A stretch of DNA of 64,000 bases. It comes from Branchiostoma lanceolatum (Eukaryota > Chordata > Leptocardii > Amphioxiformes > Branchiostomatidae). Below the pieces are notes generated by a model. It was not told the origin of the DNA. It did no database searches and worked only from the letters and a program-made list of their open reading frames with translations. Positions 9,124 to 20,343 of the stretch are shown here, one piece after another. Location: NCBI RefSeq assembly GCF_035083965.1, contig NC_089724.1:8162501-8226500 (forward strand), in the 5' to 3' direction. The translations under genes and the position numbers were made by a program. The first letter of the stretch is position 1. Each line of letters starts with the position of its first letter.

Positions 9124-12100
9124 TTACTGAATAGCTGAGAAGCTTATGTTTCCGACATCCAACTCTGCAATAGTGTCTAGCCCGAGTTCCTCAAGCAACT
9201 TTCCGAAGCTGAGATTCTGCGTAACCGGCTCGTTATCGCCTTCCTTCCCTTCGTACTCTTCCTTCAGGGGCGTGAGGCCCGGCAGACCAAACTCTCGCAA
9301 TGACCCCAGCTGGCCGGGAGAGGTCTTTGACCTCTGAACCCTCCCCAGTAGCGGCGCGAAGCCATCCTTGATTGGACTAACGTGTTGCGTTAAGCTGTTA
9401 CTGCTGTGTAAGCCGCTGTCGGGGGTCTTGGGGATCGAGAAGTCTTGGATGGGAGAGAACAGTCCTGGGCTACGCTGCGACTTGGGCGGGGTCGCCGTCG
9501 CTTTCCTGGGCGTGGAGGTGGCGACGTTCCGCCCAATTACGGGAGTCCTGAGGACGGATCGGAGGGGAGAGATCTCCAGATCGAGACTGTTCAACAAGTC
9601 GCTGAACCCCTTGTCCGGGGAGAACAGCAGGTGGCTGTCGGGCGACCACAGGAGCTGGCTTCTCATCGCAACGTCCTCCTCCTTCACGCGCTCCTTTGTC
9701 GGCGTGAGGTTCGTGGTCTCCTTCAGCGGCGATGAGGCCGACGGTCGGTAGAACGTCGGAACAGGCCTGCGCTGCGAGGAGGTGGGAGAGATTATGGACT
9801 TGCGTTTGCGCGGCGGAAGGTCGGAGTCCGCGGGTCTCTTGATGCCGTGTGCGGCAGGCTTGGGGAAGATTGTCCTGTTGCCAGCTGTGTTGGTTGCGCT
9901 ACTGGCCATGGGTCTCATGGGGTGGCTCAGAGGAATTAGTACCTGGCCCTGGCATAGCAAAACAAATAAAAACAATACCTTAATCAATTGCATTGTTTAA
10001 GATGGTTAAATCTATCACATACCGTAAAATCCCTATTTACGTACGCACCCCTCCTAACGTACGCACCCCCGATTTGGGGACCATTGCGAGCCTGACTCAG
10101 TGAGTTGAAACGTTCAGGGGAAAAACCCTCCTAACGTACGCAACCCCTCTCCAGCATTTCGGTGGATGGTTAAGAGGTTGACATGATCATCCTTCCGATG
10201 ATGTTTACCAGCTTAAAGGGTTACTGAGAAAATGTTTTTGGGTAGAAAATATCAAACAATTTAAATATATGTATTGTTTATTCTTTATTACTGATTGATT
10301 GTGTGGTAGCATTCCACACTTCATTTGCATGAAGATGTACCGTACGTATACTCTCATGCTGATATGCGATTTCTTCGAGGAAGAACCCCTCCTAACGTAC
10401 GCACCCCGACTTTGGTGTTGGCCTGGAGCACCTGCTTGCGACTTGAAAAGTTTAAAAAGTGCGTACGTAAATAGGGATTTTACGGTAATTCACATCTCAG
10501 GTCTAACACAGTTGTACTAAACTAGTAAAAACTCTACTAGTTACTAGTTACATGAAAATTGAAATAGCCCTATTTCTGCTACGTCACTCACCTTGGGTTG
10601 AATCCTGCGCCCCGGGGTGGGGTGGCTATCCTGTGGCCCCGGGGCAGGTAACACCAGGGGCACCACTGTATAACCACTGGGTGGGCAGGGCAGGAGAGAG
10701 GGTGTGCCTGGTGAGAGAAGAAGCAAAACGTGATCAGTTTTTTGTTAATTTTTTTTTACTTTTGCTGCTCTTCTTTATCAGCTACATACTTGTACAACTT
10801 GTTTTTGTGACATCACAATTAAGGCAATAAGAAGATACACAGTAGATAGCTCACCAGAAGGGTAGGACCTGCATCTCAGCTGTGCTTCTCTTCGCTCCAT
10901 CTGGTCTATCGTCAAACAGCGCTCCTGGAAATGATTGGTACATGTTAAACATGAGTATATCATTTCTTTGCTTAGTTATACCTTGTATTGCGCATTCTAG
11001 GTACAATTTAATCTGAACTGAATAGTACTGTTTAGCTGTACCTCTGCGTAAACCAAAGCACAGGTGGCTAAGTTTCATTTGTAACAGAAGGTAATTCTAA
11101 AGCAAACATGGGTTATTTAGGCATTCTGAATCTCACGTCTATGACTGGTAAAACATATGTAGCGAGGAGTAGAGTACCAGTGTTTAACATGACCCTTTTG
11201 TCCCATCACAATTACCTTCGCTTCGTGACACAGAGTCCAGTACGACTGCGCCCTTCCACTCTCGCATTTCGTCGTCTCCCGTATGAAGATGTCATGAAGG
11301 GACAGGTTGTGGCGGATGGAGTTCTGAAATAAGTTGGTGCAAATTAGTAAGACTAAGAGTAAGAAGTTTTACAAGGTCGATGGCTTTTCCCCTTGAATTC
11401 CTCACTTGCGTGAAATGCCGATAAAAAATCTTATTTTGTACTTCCTTTGATCAATAGGTAAATGAAAAAGATAAATATCTATTAAATAACAATCGAACAC
11501 CTGCTTCCTCTGGATTCAGAGAATGTCGTTTGCACACTCTCTATATTTTTACGAACGTGCACAGACATTTTGTGAGCATTCTCTATCAGTCTATGGCAGA
11601 AGCAGTCTGCCTGTGTGGTTCAAATTTGTCCATTCATTTGAACCCGGTGTATTTACTGACCTTCCATCCTTGCTTTGCAGTCTTGAAATACGGGAAGCGA
11701 TCTTCGATCCATGTGTAGATTTCCTTCAGCGTCATGCGGCGTGCAGGACTGCTGTTGATGGCAAACTGTATGAGCGCCATGTAGGAGTAGGGCGGACGGT
11801 TACTGTCATGGGTCTTCCTCTGAGGCTGTGTATAGAGGTAATACAACTGTTATTATTGGAATATTTTCGTACTGGCAGATACTCAGAGTTAGATCTTCCC
11901 AAGTTCCCATACACATCTTGTGCGTCGCCAGACCATGGCCAGGGCCTGATATATCATTTTTCTGTCATATGTGATTCTTGATACAGTCTTTTAGCCTGAC
12001 ATTTGGTAAGTTCTGGAGATTTTGTTGTTGTTGCAATCTCAACAATTTTCAAATCAAATCGCAGTATCAGTGTTCTCACCAGAATTTTTTCACAGCATAG

Positions 12101-14208
12101 GGGTCAGGTACAGAAGGCCAACTTTACGCGGTGCAAGTCACGCATGGAGTGCTGAAGACATGACCAGAGTAGGGAGTCCGGCATGTTCCCCCGGAAAATT
12201 TGTCTGAAGTATTCAAATGCCCACGCTGGGTCTGGCAGAACATAACAACTTTCTTTACCATGGATAAGGTATTCTTTTCTATGTATCATTTTCCCTCACT
12301 AAAGCTTTAGATAGATAAGAATTTACTCTTCAACTTTGTTTGACCCCAAGATGACTGCATCAGGGGCAAAGTAGGGGGGGGAAGGCCCAAGGTGAGGGCG
12401 GGCAGGCCTCCAGCCTGGCCCAGAACGCTTCAACTGTGGGAGACAACACGGGCCAGGCAGGTTTCCACTGAGGCATTATGCATCGAAAAATTGAAAATCT
12501 ATGTACTAGTATATTAGTACGGGCATAGATGGTTTGGTATTTGAGTTGGTGGCTTCCCCGGGTGCGTCCCTGGTCTAGTTTGAATAGCTTTCCTTGCAGA
12601 GCCTAGGTACAGTCCTTACCTTGCCTGTCCTGTCGTATTTCCTCTCCTGCTTGTCCAACAGTGTGTTGGCTCCCATCTTCCCCAGCCAGTGGATGTTGGT
12701 CAGGCTGTCGTCCATCTGCAGCAAAGTGTCCTGGGAGTGGCGACCTGCAGCTGGTAATACACGAAAAAGAAGAACTTTATTGCATGACAATTGTACCCGG
12801 TACAATGTATGGCAACAACTAAATGTAGGTCAGAGGGGGATGTACGTATGTTAGCCTGAATCAATTTTTATTTGATATGAATAGAATGCCGAACGGAAAA
12901 GCCAGCAGGCAGCAAGTGGAAAAAAGTTACGTTTGATAGTGGTTCCTCCTTTTGGCTTGCTAGATGTTAGTGTTATCAAAGAATGCCCTTGACAGACTCA
13001 AATATCAAGGGATAGGCAGTGCTGCACGGTTGAGTAAAAATATAGATGTCACGTCTGGTACACATGTATGTCACTTGTCATACTCATACTATCATAGCGC
13101 CCTAATATTTCGAGTTGTGAAATTGCAATGTCAAAGATTTAGAACTCAATTGGTCAATATAGGGAGAAACCGTTACTTTTACTTTTAGATATCTCAAGAA
13201 TTGGAGTCTATTATTCAGTATCTACCTTCCCATGGCACTGTAGTGTACATGTGGGTTGTTTTGTTACAAATACAATTGCACACTTCTCAATCTAGGCAAA
13301 CTTACTAGTCTACCATTACCAATGAACTACTTACTAGTAATAACAAAGTCCATAGAAATGGATAATATCATAACGTTTTTGTGCAACTCACCAGAAATAG
13401 CTGTCTGCTGCTGTCCTCTCATTTGTTGTAGACTAGAAGTAGAACTCATCGAGTTCCTTCCAGCTGGTACCAGTGGCACAGCAAAGTTCCCCTGCTCTGT
13501 ACCTTGTCTGCCCGTGGTGCTGGTGACGTCACCCTGCAGTGTTGTCTGCACTAGACTTTGAACTGCCTGGCTGGTCTCGTCCTGGGGAACCTGCTCGGAC
13601 CAGTTCTGCGGTGGATAGCTCTCAGTCTTGACCACCGTCTGTCCCACATGCTGGGTGGGTACGGATGCAGTAGTGTTGGCTGGGTTTCCCACATACACGA
13701 CATTAGACCTTCCAGGATTATTCAGATTTATTCCTGGGTTTGGCTGGATCGACCTGCAGCTGGGAGCTTGGAAATTTCTCATCCATTCAGAGTTGGCAAC
13801 TTTTTCTGTCTTTATGCCTGCAGTCAGAACACTCTGTGGGTTGGTCAGGATCTGGATATTTTGTGGTGCCATGCCAGGTTTTTTTGCAGGCGCGGGACGG
13901 ATGATGATGATCTTTCGAACTTTGGATAAATCAGCTGCTTGCTGTTGGTTGGCGGAGTTTGCGGCCATACCCAAGACAGGTACGGCCGTTACGCTCGGTC
14001 TCGTAACCTCAGGCATTTTCCGTACGTAAGGTACAGTCTGTGCTTGAAGTTGAAGAGTCTTATTATTGGTGATGTTATTTGCTACATGATTGAGGAGAAG
14101 TCCAGCTGACTGTGGCACCGGAACCCCGAGAAGAGATGTCTGTGGAATCTGTCCTGGATTGTCTGCACTGGAGCCACTACAGGCAGCCAGGGCAGGGCGA
14201 GATCCCAT
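9124..14208 (-). CDS. FOXM1: Forkhead box protein M1 (FOXM1), seven coding exons
   Basis: FOXM1 is the forkhead activator of G2/M genes in proliferating cells. Coding exons on the minus strand are 14208-13392, 12750-12620, 11825-11661, 11323-11216, 10924-10855, 10665-10592 and 9948-9124. Phases agree at every joint and give about 729 residues, close to vertebrate FOXM1 (about 750-800). The forkhead spans about 326-417: [27 protein letters not shown], the invariant recognition helix [11 protein letters not shown], then LTIDQ. FOXM1-specific marks are [13 protein letters not shown] (about residues 288-300), WIEDRFPYF, and an acidic/hydrophobic C-terminus ([16 protein letters not shown]) resembling the transactivation domain. 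Exon 1 holds the weakly conserved N-terminal repressor region with a KIIII stretch. The start is chosen because TGA lies in frame three codons upstream. An acceptor at 14293-14291 implies a 5' UTR intron. The exon 6 acceptor (10666) has an 11-bp alternative at 10677 that would break the frame. Confidence 0.93.
10020..10487. mobile_element. 468-bp TA-flanked inverted-repeat element in the last FOXM1 intron
   Basis: The termini CCGTAAAATCCCTATTTACG and their complement (about 30-bp inverted repeat extending through GTACGCAC) are flanked by TA, as expected for Tc1/mariner-type insertion. Inside are repeated CCTCCTAACGTACGCACCCC blocks. It fills most of the 643-bp intron between exons 6 and 7. 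No transposase frame. Confidence 0.75.
12350..12475 (-). mobile_element. Antisense LINE 3' fragment in a FOXM1 intron
   Basis: On the minus strand this reads as the end of the LINE described at 4075-4906: GGCCAGGCTGGAGGCCTGCC, then CCCCCCCTACTTTGCCCC. The coding and UTR junction matches. It lies between FOXM1 exons 2 and 3, in the same orientation as FOXM1. Confidence 0.7.
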
Positions 14209-15093
14209 GGTTTGTCACACTCTCCTTGTGGGAAGTGGGCAGACACTGGACAAACTTTCACATAACTAATAGTGTAATTGTTGTCTAACTCTGTGGAAAC
14301 AGAAAGGAACAAATTAGTTGTGAACTAATTGTCTTTTTTGATTGTTACTAATGAATAAGAAATTGAGAAGTAGAGTAGAGTAGGAAATGTATATTGCTAT
14401 AAATATAAAAAGGAAAATTATCATGATACAGAACAGTACAAGTGCTAGATGGATTTCCCTTTGCACCAAAAATTATAAGGAGGATTTTAACTTTTATATA
14501 TATCATGTTCTTATGAAAATGTATAAAGTTAAAGTCATACAAGGGCATAATTTGTAAATATGAAAAAAAGCTACATAGTTGTATTAGGTACCCTAAATTT
14601 CCAAGCACGTGCATAGGAAGTTGAGCTTCATGATAATTTGACATAATTTGACTCTGCATAAATAAATTTGCTGACAGACAGTTGATTTATAGCGAACATG
14701 TTATCATCATGTATGATAAATAAATTGAAATCATTATGGTATTTAATCTATTTCTCATATAAGGCACATAACATGTTTGACTATATGCTACAAAAAAGCT
14801 TTTTTTTACCTTTTAAAAACCCAGGATTCGTGGCCTCTGTCGATTCAAATATATATGGCTGACAACAAAAAGTAGCTCCAGCTAACTTCAACCTCTTCTA
14901 ACAAGTTAGCTCTGTTTACACCAAGATCCGGTCTCTGGTGCAGGGATACGTACAGTCCAGTACGTAAGAGAGTGCTTCAGATGTAACCTCGGTGTGTTTT
15001 TGACTGTTCTTGTGAGAAAACGGCAAGAAAATCTCCACAAGCGTGGAGCTCGTCCAAACTAAAACAGCTGCACATCGAGCTAAATTCTTCTCA

Positions 15094-15262
15094 ACTTCCG
15101 GTTTCGGCGAATTTCAAATATTGAGACCAGCAGGGATTAGCCAATCAGACGCACGTATACTAACCACGTGACTGTGAGGACAAATCAGGTCACACACGTA
15201 ATCTCGCGAGAAGTTACTGATGAGCGAGAAATTGCGAGACTTCCGACAGAGGGAGGTTTGAA
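15094..15262. promoter_or_regulatory. Divergent FOXM1/RHNO1 promoter
   Basis: Within 170 bases are: an ETS site ACTTCCGG (15094-15101) running into an E2F-like TTTCGGCGAA; TTTGAA on the minus strand (15118-15113); CCAATCAG, the NF-Y consensus (15141-15148); E-box CACGTGAC (about 15165); TCTCGCGAGA, a ten-base palindrome known from housekeeping and cell-cycle promoters (15202-15211); and GGGAGGTTTGAA with TTTGAA on the plus strand (15257-15262). TTTGAA is the CHR element read by MuvB/DREAM complexes, usually near CCAAT boxes. There is no TATA box. The cluster sits between two divergent cell-cycle genes. Motifs are seen directly; function is inferred. Confidence 0.65.
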
Positions 15263-15264
15263 AC

Positions 15265-15349
15265 TTTTGTAGAGTAGAGTAGAGTTTGCGGAAAATCACG
15301 GAAAATTCGCATTTTACCCCCGTTAGGTATTGACAGAAGGAGTTTGCAG
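15265..15349 (+). other. Possible non-coding first exon of RHNO1
   Basis: A good donor (TTTGCAG|GTAATT at 15349/15350) lies just downstream of the promoter cluster. The RHNO1 start codon lies five bases behind a strong acceptor (GTTGTTTCAG, ending 17166). A non-coding exon ending at 15349 and an intron 15350-17166 would join them. The transcription start is not visible. Confidence 0.4.
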
Positions 15350-15823
15350 GTAATTTTATTCCTTTATACGTAGAACCACATTGAAGCCTTTGTTATGGAA
15401 CAGAATGGGGTCTAATGGGCAATTAGTGAACAGTTTTATCTATTATTTTTACTGAGTGGGGAGGGGGGCTATAATTTATGATTTTTCAGCCCATGTAGAG
15501 TTAGTCTGTATAACTGTCACAGATTCATACTACACACATGATAGCACCACTTAACTTGCTTCAGACTTAGGGTGGGATACTTTAAGAAATAGAAGAACAG
15601 CAAACAGACTTACAATATAATTTGCAGAAAGCAAAAGGCAACACAAAGTAGCCATTGCATGGGGTTGGGGTTTTGTTCGCGTTAAGAATTTTTGCGTTCA
15701 CGTGGAAAATTTTCGCGTGAAAAATTTGAAATGGAGAATTTATTTATAGGTTCAAAATATCAAAGTAATTTTATCATCAAAATTTTTGTCCCTTGGGAAT
15801 CAATAGACTTGAGTCCCTTGGGA

Positions 15824-16033
15824 ATAAGCTAGTTCGGAGTTGCTACTACGCATGTGCAGTGTCAAAGGTGAAGGCCCCGGGCTCGTATACAGTGCTCGCC
15901 TGTACATTGTCTAGATTTGCATAACAACTGTCTAGATTTGCATAACAACGCCCCAACTGGCTTTGTTCACGTCTCGGGGGGCCTTCACCTTTGACACTGC
16001 ACATGCGTAGTAACAACTCCGAACTAGCTTATA
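15824..16033. repeat. Long inverted repeat between FOXM1 and RHNO1
   Basis: Arms of about 55 bases (ATAAGCTAGTTCGGAGTTG…, complemented by …CAACTCCGAACTAGCTTAT) surround about 95 bases. The loop holds a direct repeat, TGTCTAGATTTGCATAACAA twice (about 15907-15949). No target duplication was found. It is probably a foldback transposon in the proposed RHNO1 first intron. Confidence 0.75.
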
Positions 16034-16689
16034 GCACACACTTATTTGATGCCTGCCCCCAGTGCCCCGCACCAATCGCGACACTCAAAATTCGTATAAG
16101 GGGGCACCCCCTAGTTTATTTTGGGTCTCAATTCGAGTTTGCACACCCCCAAGTCTAGCGACCGTCTCTTCCAGGAAATACTTCTGAGCCAAAACAACTG
16201 TGAATGGGAATGAAGGCTTTCCCTCTAGCTACAATAAAACCCGAGTTTCGGTTTCTTCAACCTTTGTAATTTTAGTAAATATAAGAGGGAAAAAGTATTT
16301 TTTCATCAAAAATGAGGTGCAAAATTTGGCATTTTCCCGTGGAACTAAATACAGCACAAAATTTTTTGACACGAAAATGACTGTTAGTGTCAGAAAGAGA
16401 AAACTCCAAGGTATAATCAAGCCCATTATAAAGAAAATCCTACCACTGTGATTTTCACAATAACCCGACGCGCGAGGTAATGCAACACGGCCAAAAGAAC
16501 GCAACAAAGGTCAATCTGGGTCAAAGGGGCAGTTTACCTTCAACGCGTATGGATATCCGGAAGTAAGGCTCGGATCGAAACGCAATTTCCACCCAAAACA
16601 CACCAATTCATACGCTTTTCGGCCATGTTAGTATCTAATGTCAGTTTGAAGCACATTTTGAGAACCCAGACCCTCGAAACCCTTTCGTC

Positions 16690-17060
16690 CCTTTTTTGTC
16701 GCGGACTACCATGGACCACTGTCGTGGAAGAACTGGAGCGTGCACCGATAAGGCTCTACAATTCCACAGAGACTGCCATAGACATTCATTTTACCCTAAG
16801 ACTGTGATAGATTGGAACTCACTCTCTCAGGACATCACGAACGTAGCCAATCCTGCCAAGTTTAAGGAGGCTGTACTTCGGCACCTGATCATGAGAGTCA
16901 TGAGAGTCCCTGGGTGCTTAACTCGAACTGAGGAGTGTTCCCCAGTACCCGATCAAGATCAAGAACGCAAACTCCAGCTGCCCGGGGGTTTATGTCCCCT
17001 CCCCGCTAGGCGGCTGGTGGTTACGGGCGGCTGACTAGAAGTGCGATTAAAATCAGGCTA
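16690..17060 (+). mobile_element. LINE 3' fragment upstream of RHNO1
   Basis: Residues CHRHSFYPKTVIDWNSL and PAKFKEAVLRHL match the end of LINE reverse transcriptases (SFFPRTIxxWNSLP type). They are followed by a 3' UTR with ACGCAAACTCCAGCTG, GTCCCCTCCCCGC and ATCAGGCTA. The same UTR recurs alone at 56301-56401. It is 5'-truncated and frame-broken, and lies in the proposed RHNO1 5' UTR intron, ending about 110 bases before the start codon. Confidence 0.7.
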
Positions 17061-17171
17061 ATATAGAGTAGACTAGAATCTTCAGCCAGGTAGAGTAAGA
17101 CCAGGAAAGCAACATTTTTGCCAGATGGGAAGTTGTTTTTCTTTACTCTAACAGCCGTTGTTTCAGAAACC

Positions 17172-18411
17172 ATGCCACGTCGCCGAAAGAAAACAGGCGA
17201 CCAGAAGCGTCCCCTGATGTTTGCGGAGAGCCCGTGCGAGGGACCCCGGCACGACACTACCATGGTGTCCGCTGCAGATAGCCCCATCACCGCTGATATC
17301 GTCATGGTGGACCCAGATGACACTTCAGCATGGGTAAGAACAGCATTGTCAGCGTATTAGTATAATGCCTGAGCCCTCCCACCTTAAGGTATATACAAGT
17401 ATGACAACGAATGTCAAGCCTACTTTTTATTCCATTTTATATTGTAGGTCATGTATACAAGTTGTACATTCGTCTGTGCTTTTGTGGGTCAGCCGTTACC
17501 AGCGAGAGCTGCCTTGGCTAATCCAGTGTTGTGAATGTTCTCAATAAACACAAGTACACACAGAGGCCTGCAGCTGAGCTGAGAGGAGTCCTTGTCTCAG
17601 GTCCATTTGTTGTACCTATGGGAAGTCCTAAAACTTAAAAGACAAAAATGGTATTTTCTATAAGAGGAAAAAATTTAGTATACATGTACATTTGTATTTA
17701 TATTGTTATTTACATTTCTTTGGAATCTCCATCTCACTTTTCTGCCCCAACAAAAGAAGAAAATATTATTTTCTATCAGAAGAAAACATTTAGTATACAT
17801 GTATTCATATTGTTCTTTACATTTCTTTGGAATTCCCAGCTCAGTTTTCTGCCCCATTGTTACAGGTGTCCCCCCAGTTTCGAGCCAGCCAGATGGCTTG
17901 CAGTGAACCCAAACGTAGGAAGCGGGGAACCAAGAAGACATCAAACAACCAAAGTGCTGTTGTTGGCAGATGGAAACGAAATCCAACCGGACAAGAAAAC
18001 ATCAACGCTGCACAAACAAATGACATCAAAACAAGGTTAAAGTATGGGATTCTGAAGTTTGAAGGAGAACGCACGCTCCCTGACTCTTCTTCAAGTAACG
18101 ACAGTACACTAGAAGAACTGGACATATCAGAGGAAGAGGATGCTCCAAGATGTCTGGAAGAACAACAAGTTACACCAAACAGAGTGCATGAAAAAGGGTT
18201 AAGACGTTTGTCGAAAACTAAGGACCATGATCTAGAAAACAGGACTAACAGAGAGCCCCTCCTTCCCCCTAAAGACTGGATGGACAAAACGAACACAGCT
18301 GCCAGAGATGTTTTGGTACAGGACACTCCTGTTGGTTGTTACGGTATGAAAGTTAGTGCACGGAGAAGACAGGAACTGTTACGGGCTAAGTCACTACCAA
18401 GTTTGGAATAA
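17172..18411 (+). CDS. RHNO1: RAD9-HUS1-RAD1 interacting nuclear orphan (RHNO1/RHINO)
   Basis: RHNO1 binds the 9-1-1 clamp and TOPBP1 and promotes ATR signalling at damaged or stalled replication forks. Coding exons are 17172-17333 and 17866-18411. Both joints are phase 0, giving 235 residues; the human protein is of nearly identical length (about 238). Diagnostic features are a basic start MPRRRKKTGDQ followed by EGPRH; the motif AWVSPQF split by the intron (vertebrate SWVSP, the 9-1-1-binding motif, here with Ala for Ser); and a C-terminal block VLVQDTPVGCYGMKV followed by RRRQELL, matching the conserved vertebrate DTPxxxYGxKVxxRRRQxLL. The middle is low-complexity and acidic. The start is set by the acceptor five bases upstream and the conserved N-terminus. 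The gene faces away from FOXM1, as in human, with start codons about 3 kb apart. Confidence 0.9.
17653..17860. repeat. 115-bp tandem duplication covering the RHNO1 3' splice region
   Basis: Two copies share TTTAGTATACATGTA, TTTACATTTCTTTGGAAT and TTTTCTGCCCCA. The second copy carries the functional pyrimidine tract and acceptor (ends 17865). The first copy ends in CAACAAAAG, an inferior acceptor-like position that would act as a decoy at most. Confidence 0.75.
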
Positions 18412-19380
18412 ATCAGAGATTGCTTCATACATATATGGGTCAGGTGAAAAAAAAGATTGAATACAGCCATATTTTTGCGACAAATATTGTAATTACCCAG
18501 AATGAATTATCGAAAGGACGAAATGTGTTATGATGTACTTACTAGTATTTTAAAAGTGATGATTTTGTGTCATTTGGTTCAATTCGATATCAAGTATATT
18601 ACATGTGCAATGTATTAGATTTGGCATTTAATCATGATGAATTGATGTCTCTTCAGCTCTTTTTGTAAGCCCTATTTATATACAGAACATTAATTACACC
18701 TCACCCACAAGTTACACCATTAATATAACTGATACCATACTAAACCAATGAATCAAACTACATGCATAAAAAAGAAGCCTACATTATGTTTTCAGCTTCT
18801 AGGAATAAGAAGACCTCAATGATAGATGTCTTGAAGTTCTGAATCTGTGCTATTTATTCATTTTTGTGATCAGTTAACCGAGTAACTGATTTCCAAGGGA
18901 GCTCTTACAAAATCATAAACAAAATACAAAAACAGCCTAGCTTATCTATGTATAATTAATTTCACAAGTCGGATACACTCAGGACTTTGGTCTTGTTTGT
19001 TTGAATCGTTTATGTTTATATCGGGCAAGTCAAGCGATAAGACAAATATTCACACACCACACCATGAACACTGATATATAGTCATACTCTAGTCATTGGG
19101 GACACCTGTCGTTCAAAGTCATTTCTGCAACACCATCGCCGTTTCATTTCCGTCAGTACTTCTCTACGTCATTAAGACGTAGCTTTTGAGCTGTTGAGTG
19201 TTGGTAATGTTTTACCGCCAATTGTAACTGTGGGTTAATGCGGTAACGTCATAGTGTATTAGATAAAAAGATTGGGATCATAGTCCTGAAGCCCACGGAA
19301 ATGAGACGATTTAGAGGATCACTACACCTGACGCAGTTCCTATTCTGCCCCTTCCGTCCTGGCGTTGGCAGATTATGTGG
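18412..19380. other. AT-rich intergenic DNA downstream of RHNO1
   Basis: No exon or element could be recognised. It probably includes the RHNO1 3' UTR; AATAAA overlaps the stop codon region (18407-18412). Confidence 0.4.
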
Positions 19381-19945
19381 AGTTTCCTTCGGTGTCTATA
19401 ACGTGGTTGGGCTTCTTATGTGATCTCTACCACACTCCATAGATCGCTGGAAAACTTGATAGTAGAAATTGGGCAAGAAGACGGATAACATGCCGGCCGG
19501 GAGGTACAATTTGCTAGTCTCTATCAGACTGACTACGCCTGCTATAGGGAGAATATCTGCCAGGAGAGTTGGCCACCATAGATGAGGGCGTGTATGCCCC
19601 TTTTACGTAGAGCGTAATCGGCCGTTTTCATTTTACGTAGGGGGGAGGGGCGATTTTTGAATTTAGCGTAGAGCGTAGGGAGGCTTTCTGAATTTAGCGT
19701 ATTACGTAGCCGGTCCTCCGAATTTAGCGTAGAGCGTTGTCGGGACCCCCATGCAGGCCCTCATAGATGTTAACCTTCCCGTGGACTGATTCTCCTGGCC
19801 AGTCATTCCTTTTTTTGCCAAATTCTACGATCTGCACCCCCGTAGGAAGGCCTGGTGGAGGCAAACACAGTTTTTGTAATCTCAGATTCTGTCTATTTGG
19901 CCAATTTCTACTATTTTTCCAGCGACCTACAGAGTCTGATAGAGA
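19381..19945. mobile_element. Composite repeat with a nested 177-bp hAT-like insertion
   Basis: The outer sequence contains CTCTATCAGACTGACTACGCC, GGAGAATATCTGCCAGGAGAG, GGCCAGTCATTCC and CCCCCGTAGGAAGGCCTGGTGG, blocks shared with 30613-30775, 32026-32272 and 44627-44787. It is interrupted by AGGGCGTGTATGCC…GGCCCT (19585-19761), flanked by CATAGATG on both sides (19577-19584 and 19762-19769). The inner element has repeated AATTTAGCGTAGAGCGTAG blocks. No coding content. Confidence 0.65.
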
Positions 19946-20343
19946 ATACTTCTAATAAACACATTGCTACACAACCTTGGATGTCCAACTTGTTTGTAAT
20001 TGTAGGGTTGTGTATATTGGTGTCTTGAACATCACCTAGGTTAGTCTCAAAACCGTCAACGCAGGAAATGTCACGTTCGAAACGTATAATGAAACGGGAG
20101 CGGTAAATTTCCATCGGCCGTTGTCTCGCTTACATCTATAGATATCTGTCTATGTATATCCACCTATTTATATCCGTCAGTCTATCTATAAAGATCTATA
20201 CTAATAGAGATAACATCTAATCATGATTGTCAGTCCCCCATAGCTTTGATTTTCCAACATACGATAAGGATGTATCATATTCGAACTAAAAGAGAAAGTT
20301 CCCCTACAAACTTGTGTGTGCCCGTCATAATAAATCTATGGTA

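Noticed and set aside
9368..9751. 127-codon open frame on the plus strand
   Set aside because: Antisense shadow of the last FOXM1 exon; the opposite strand has the conserved protein and matching splice sites.
12104..12289. Possible extra FOXM1 exon on the minus strand
   Set aside because: Exons 12750-12620 and 11825-11661 join in phase without it, and no good acceptor/donor pair brackets it.
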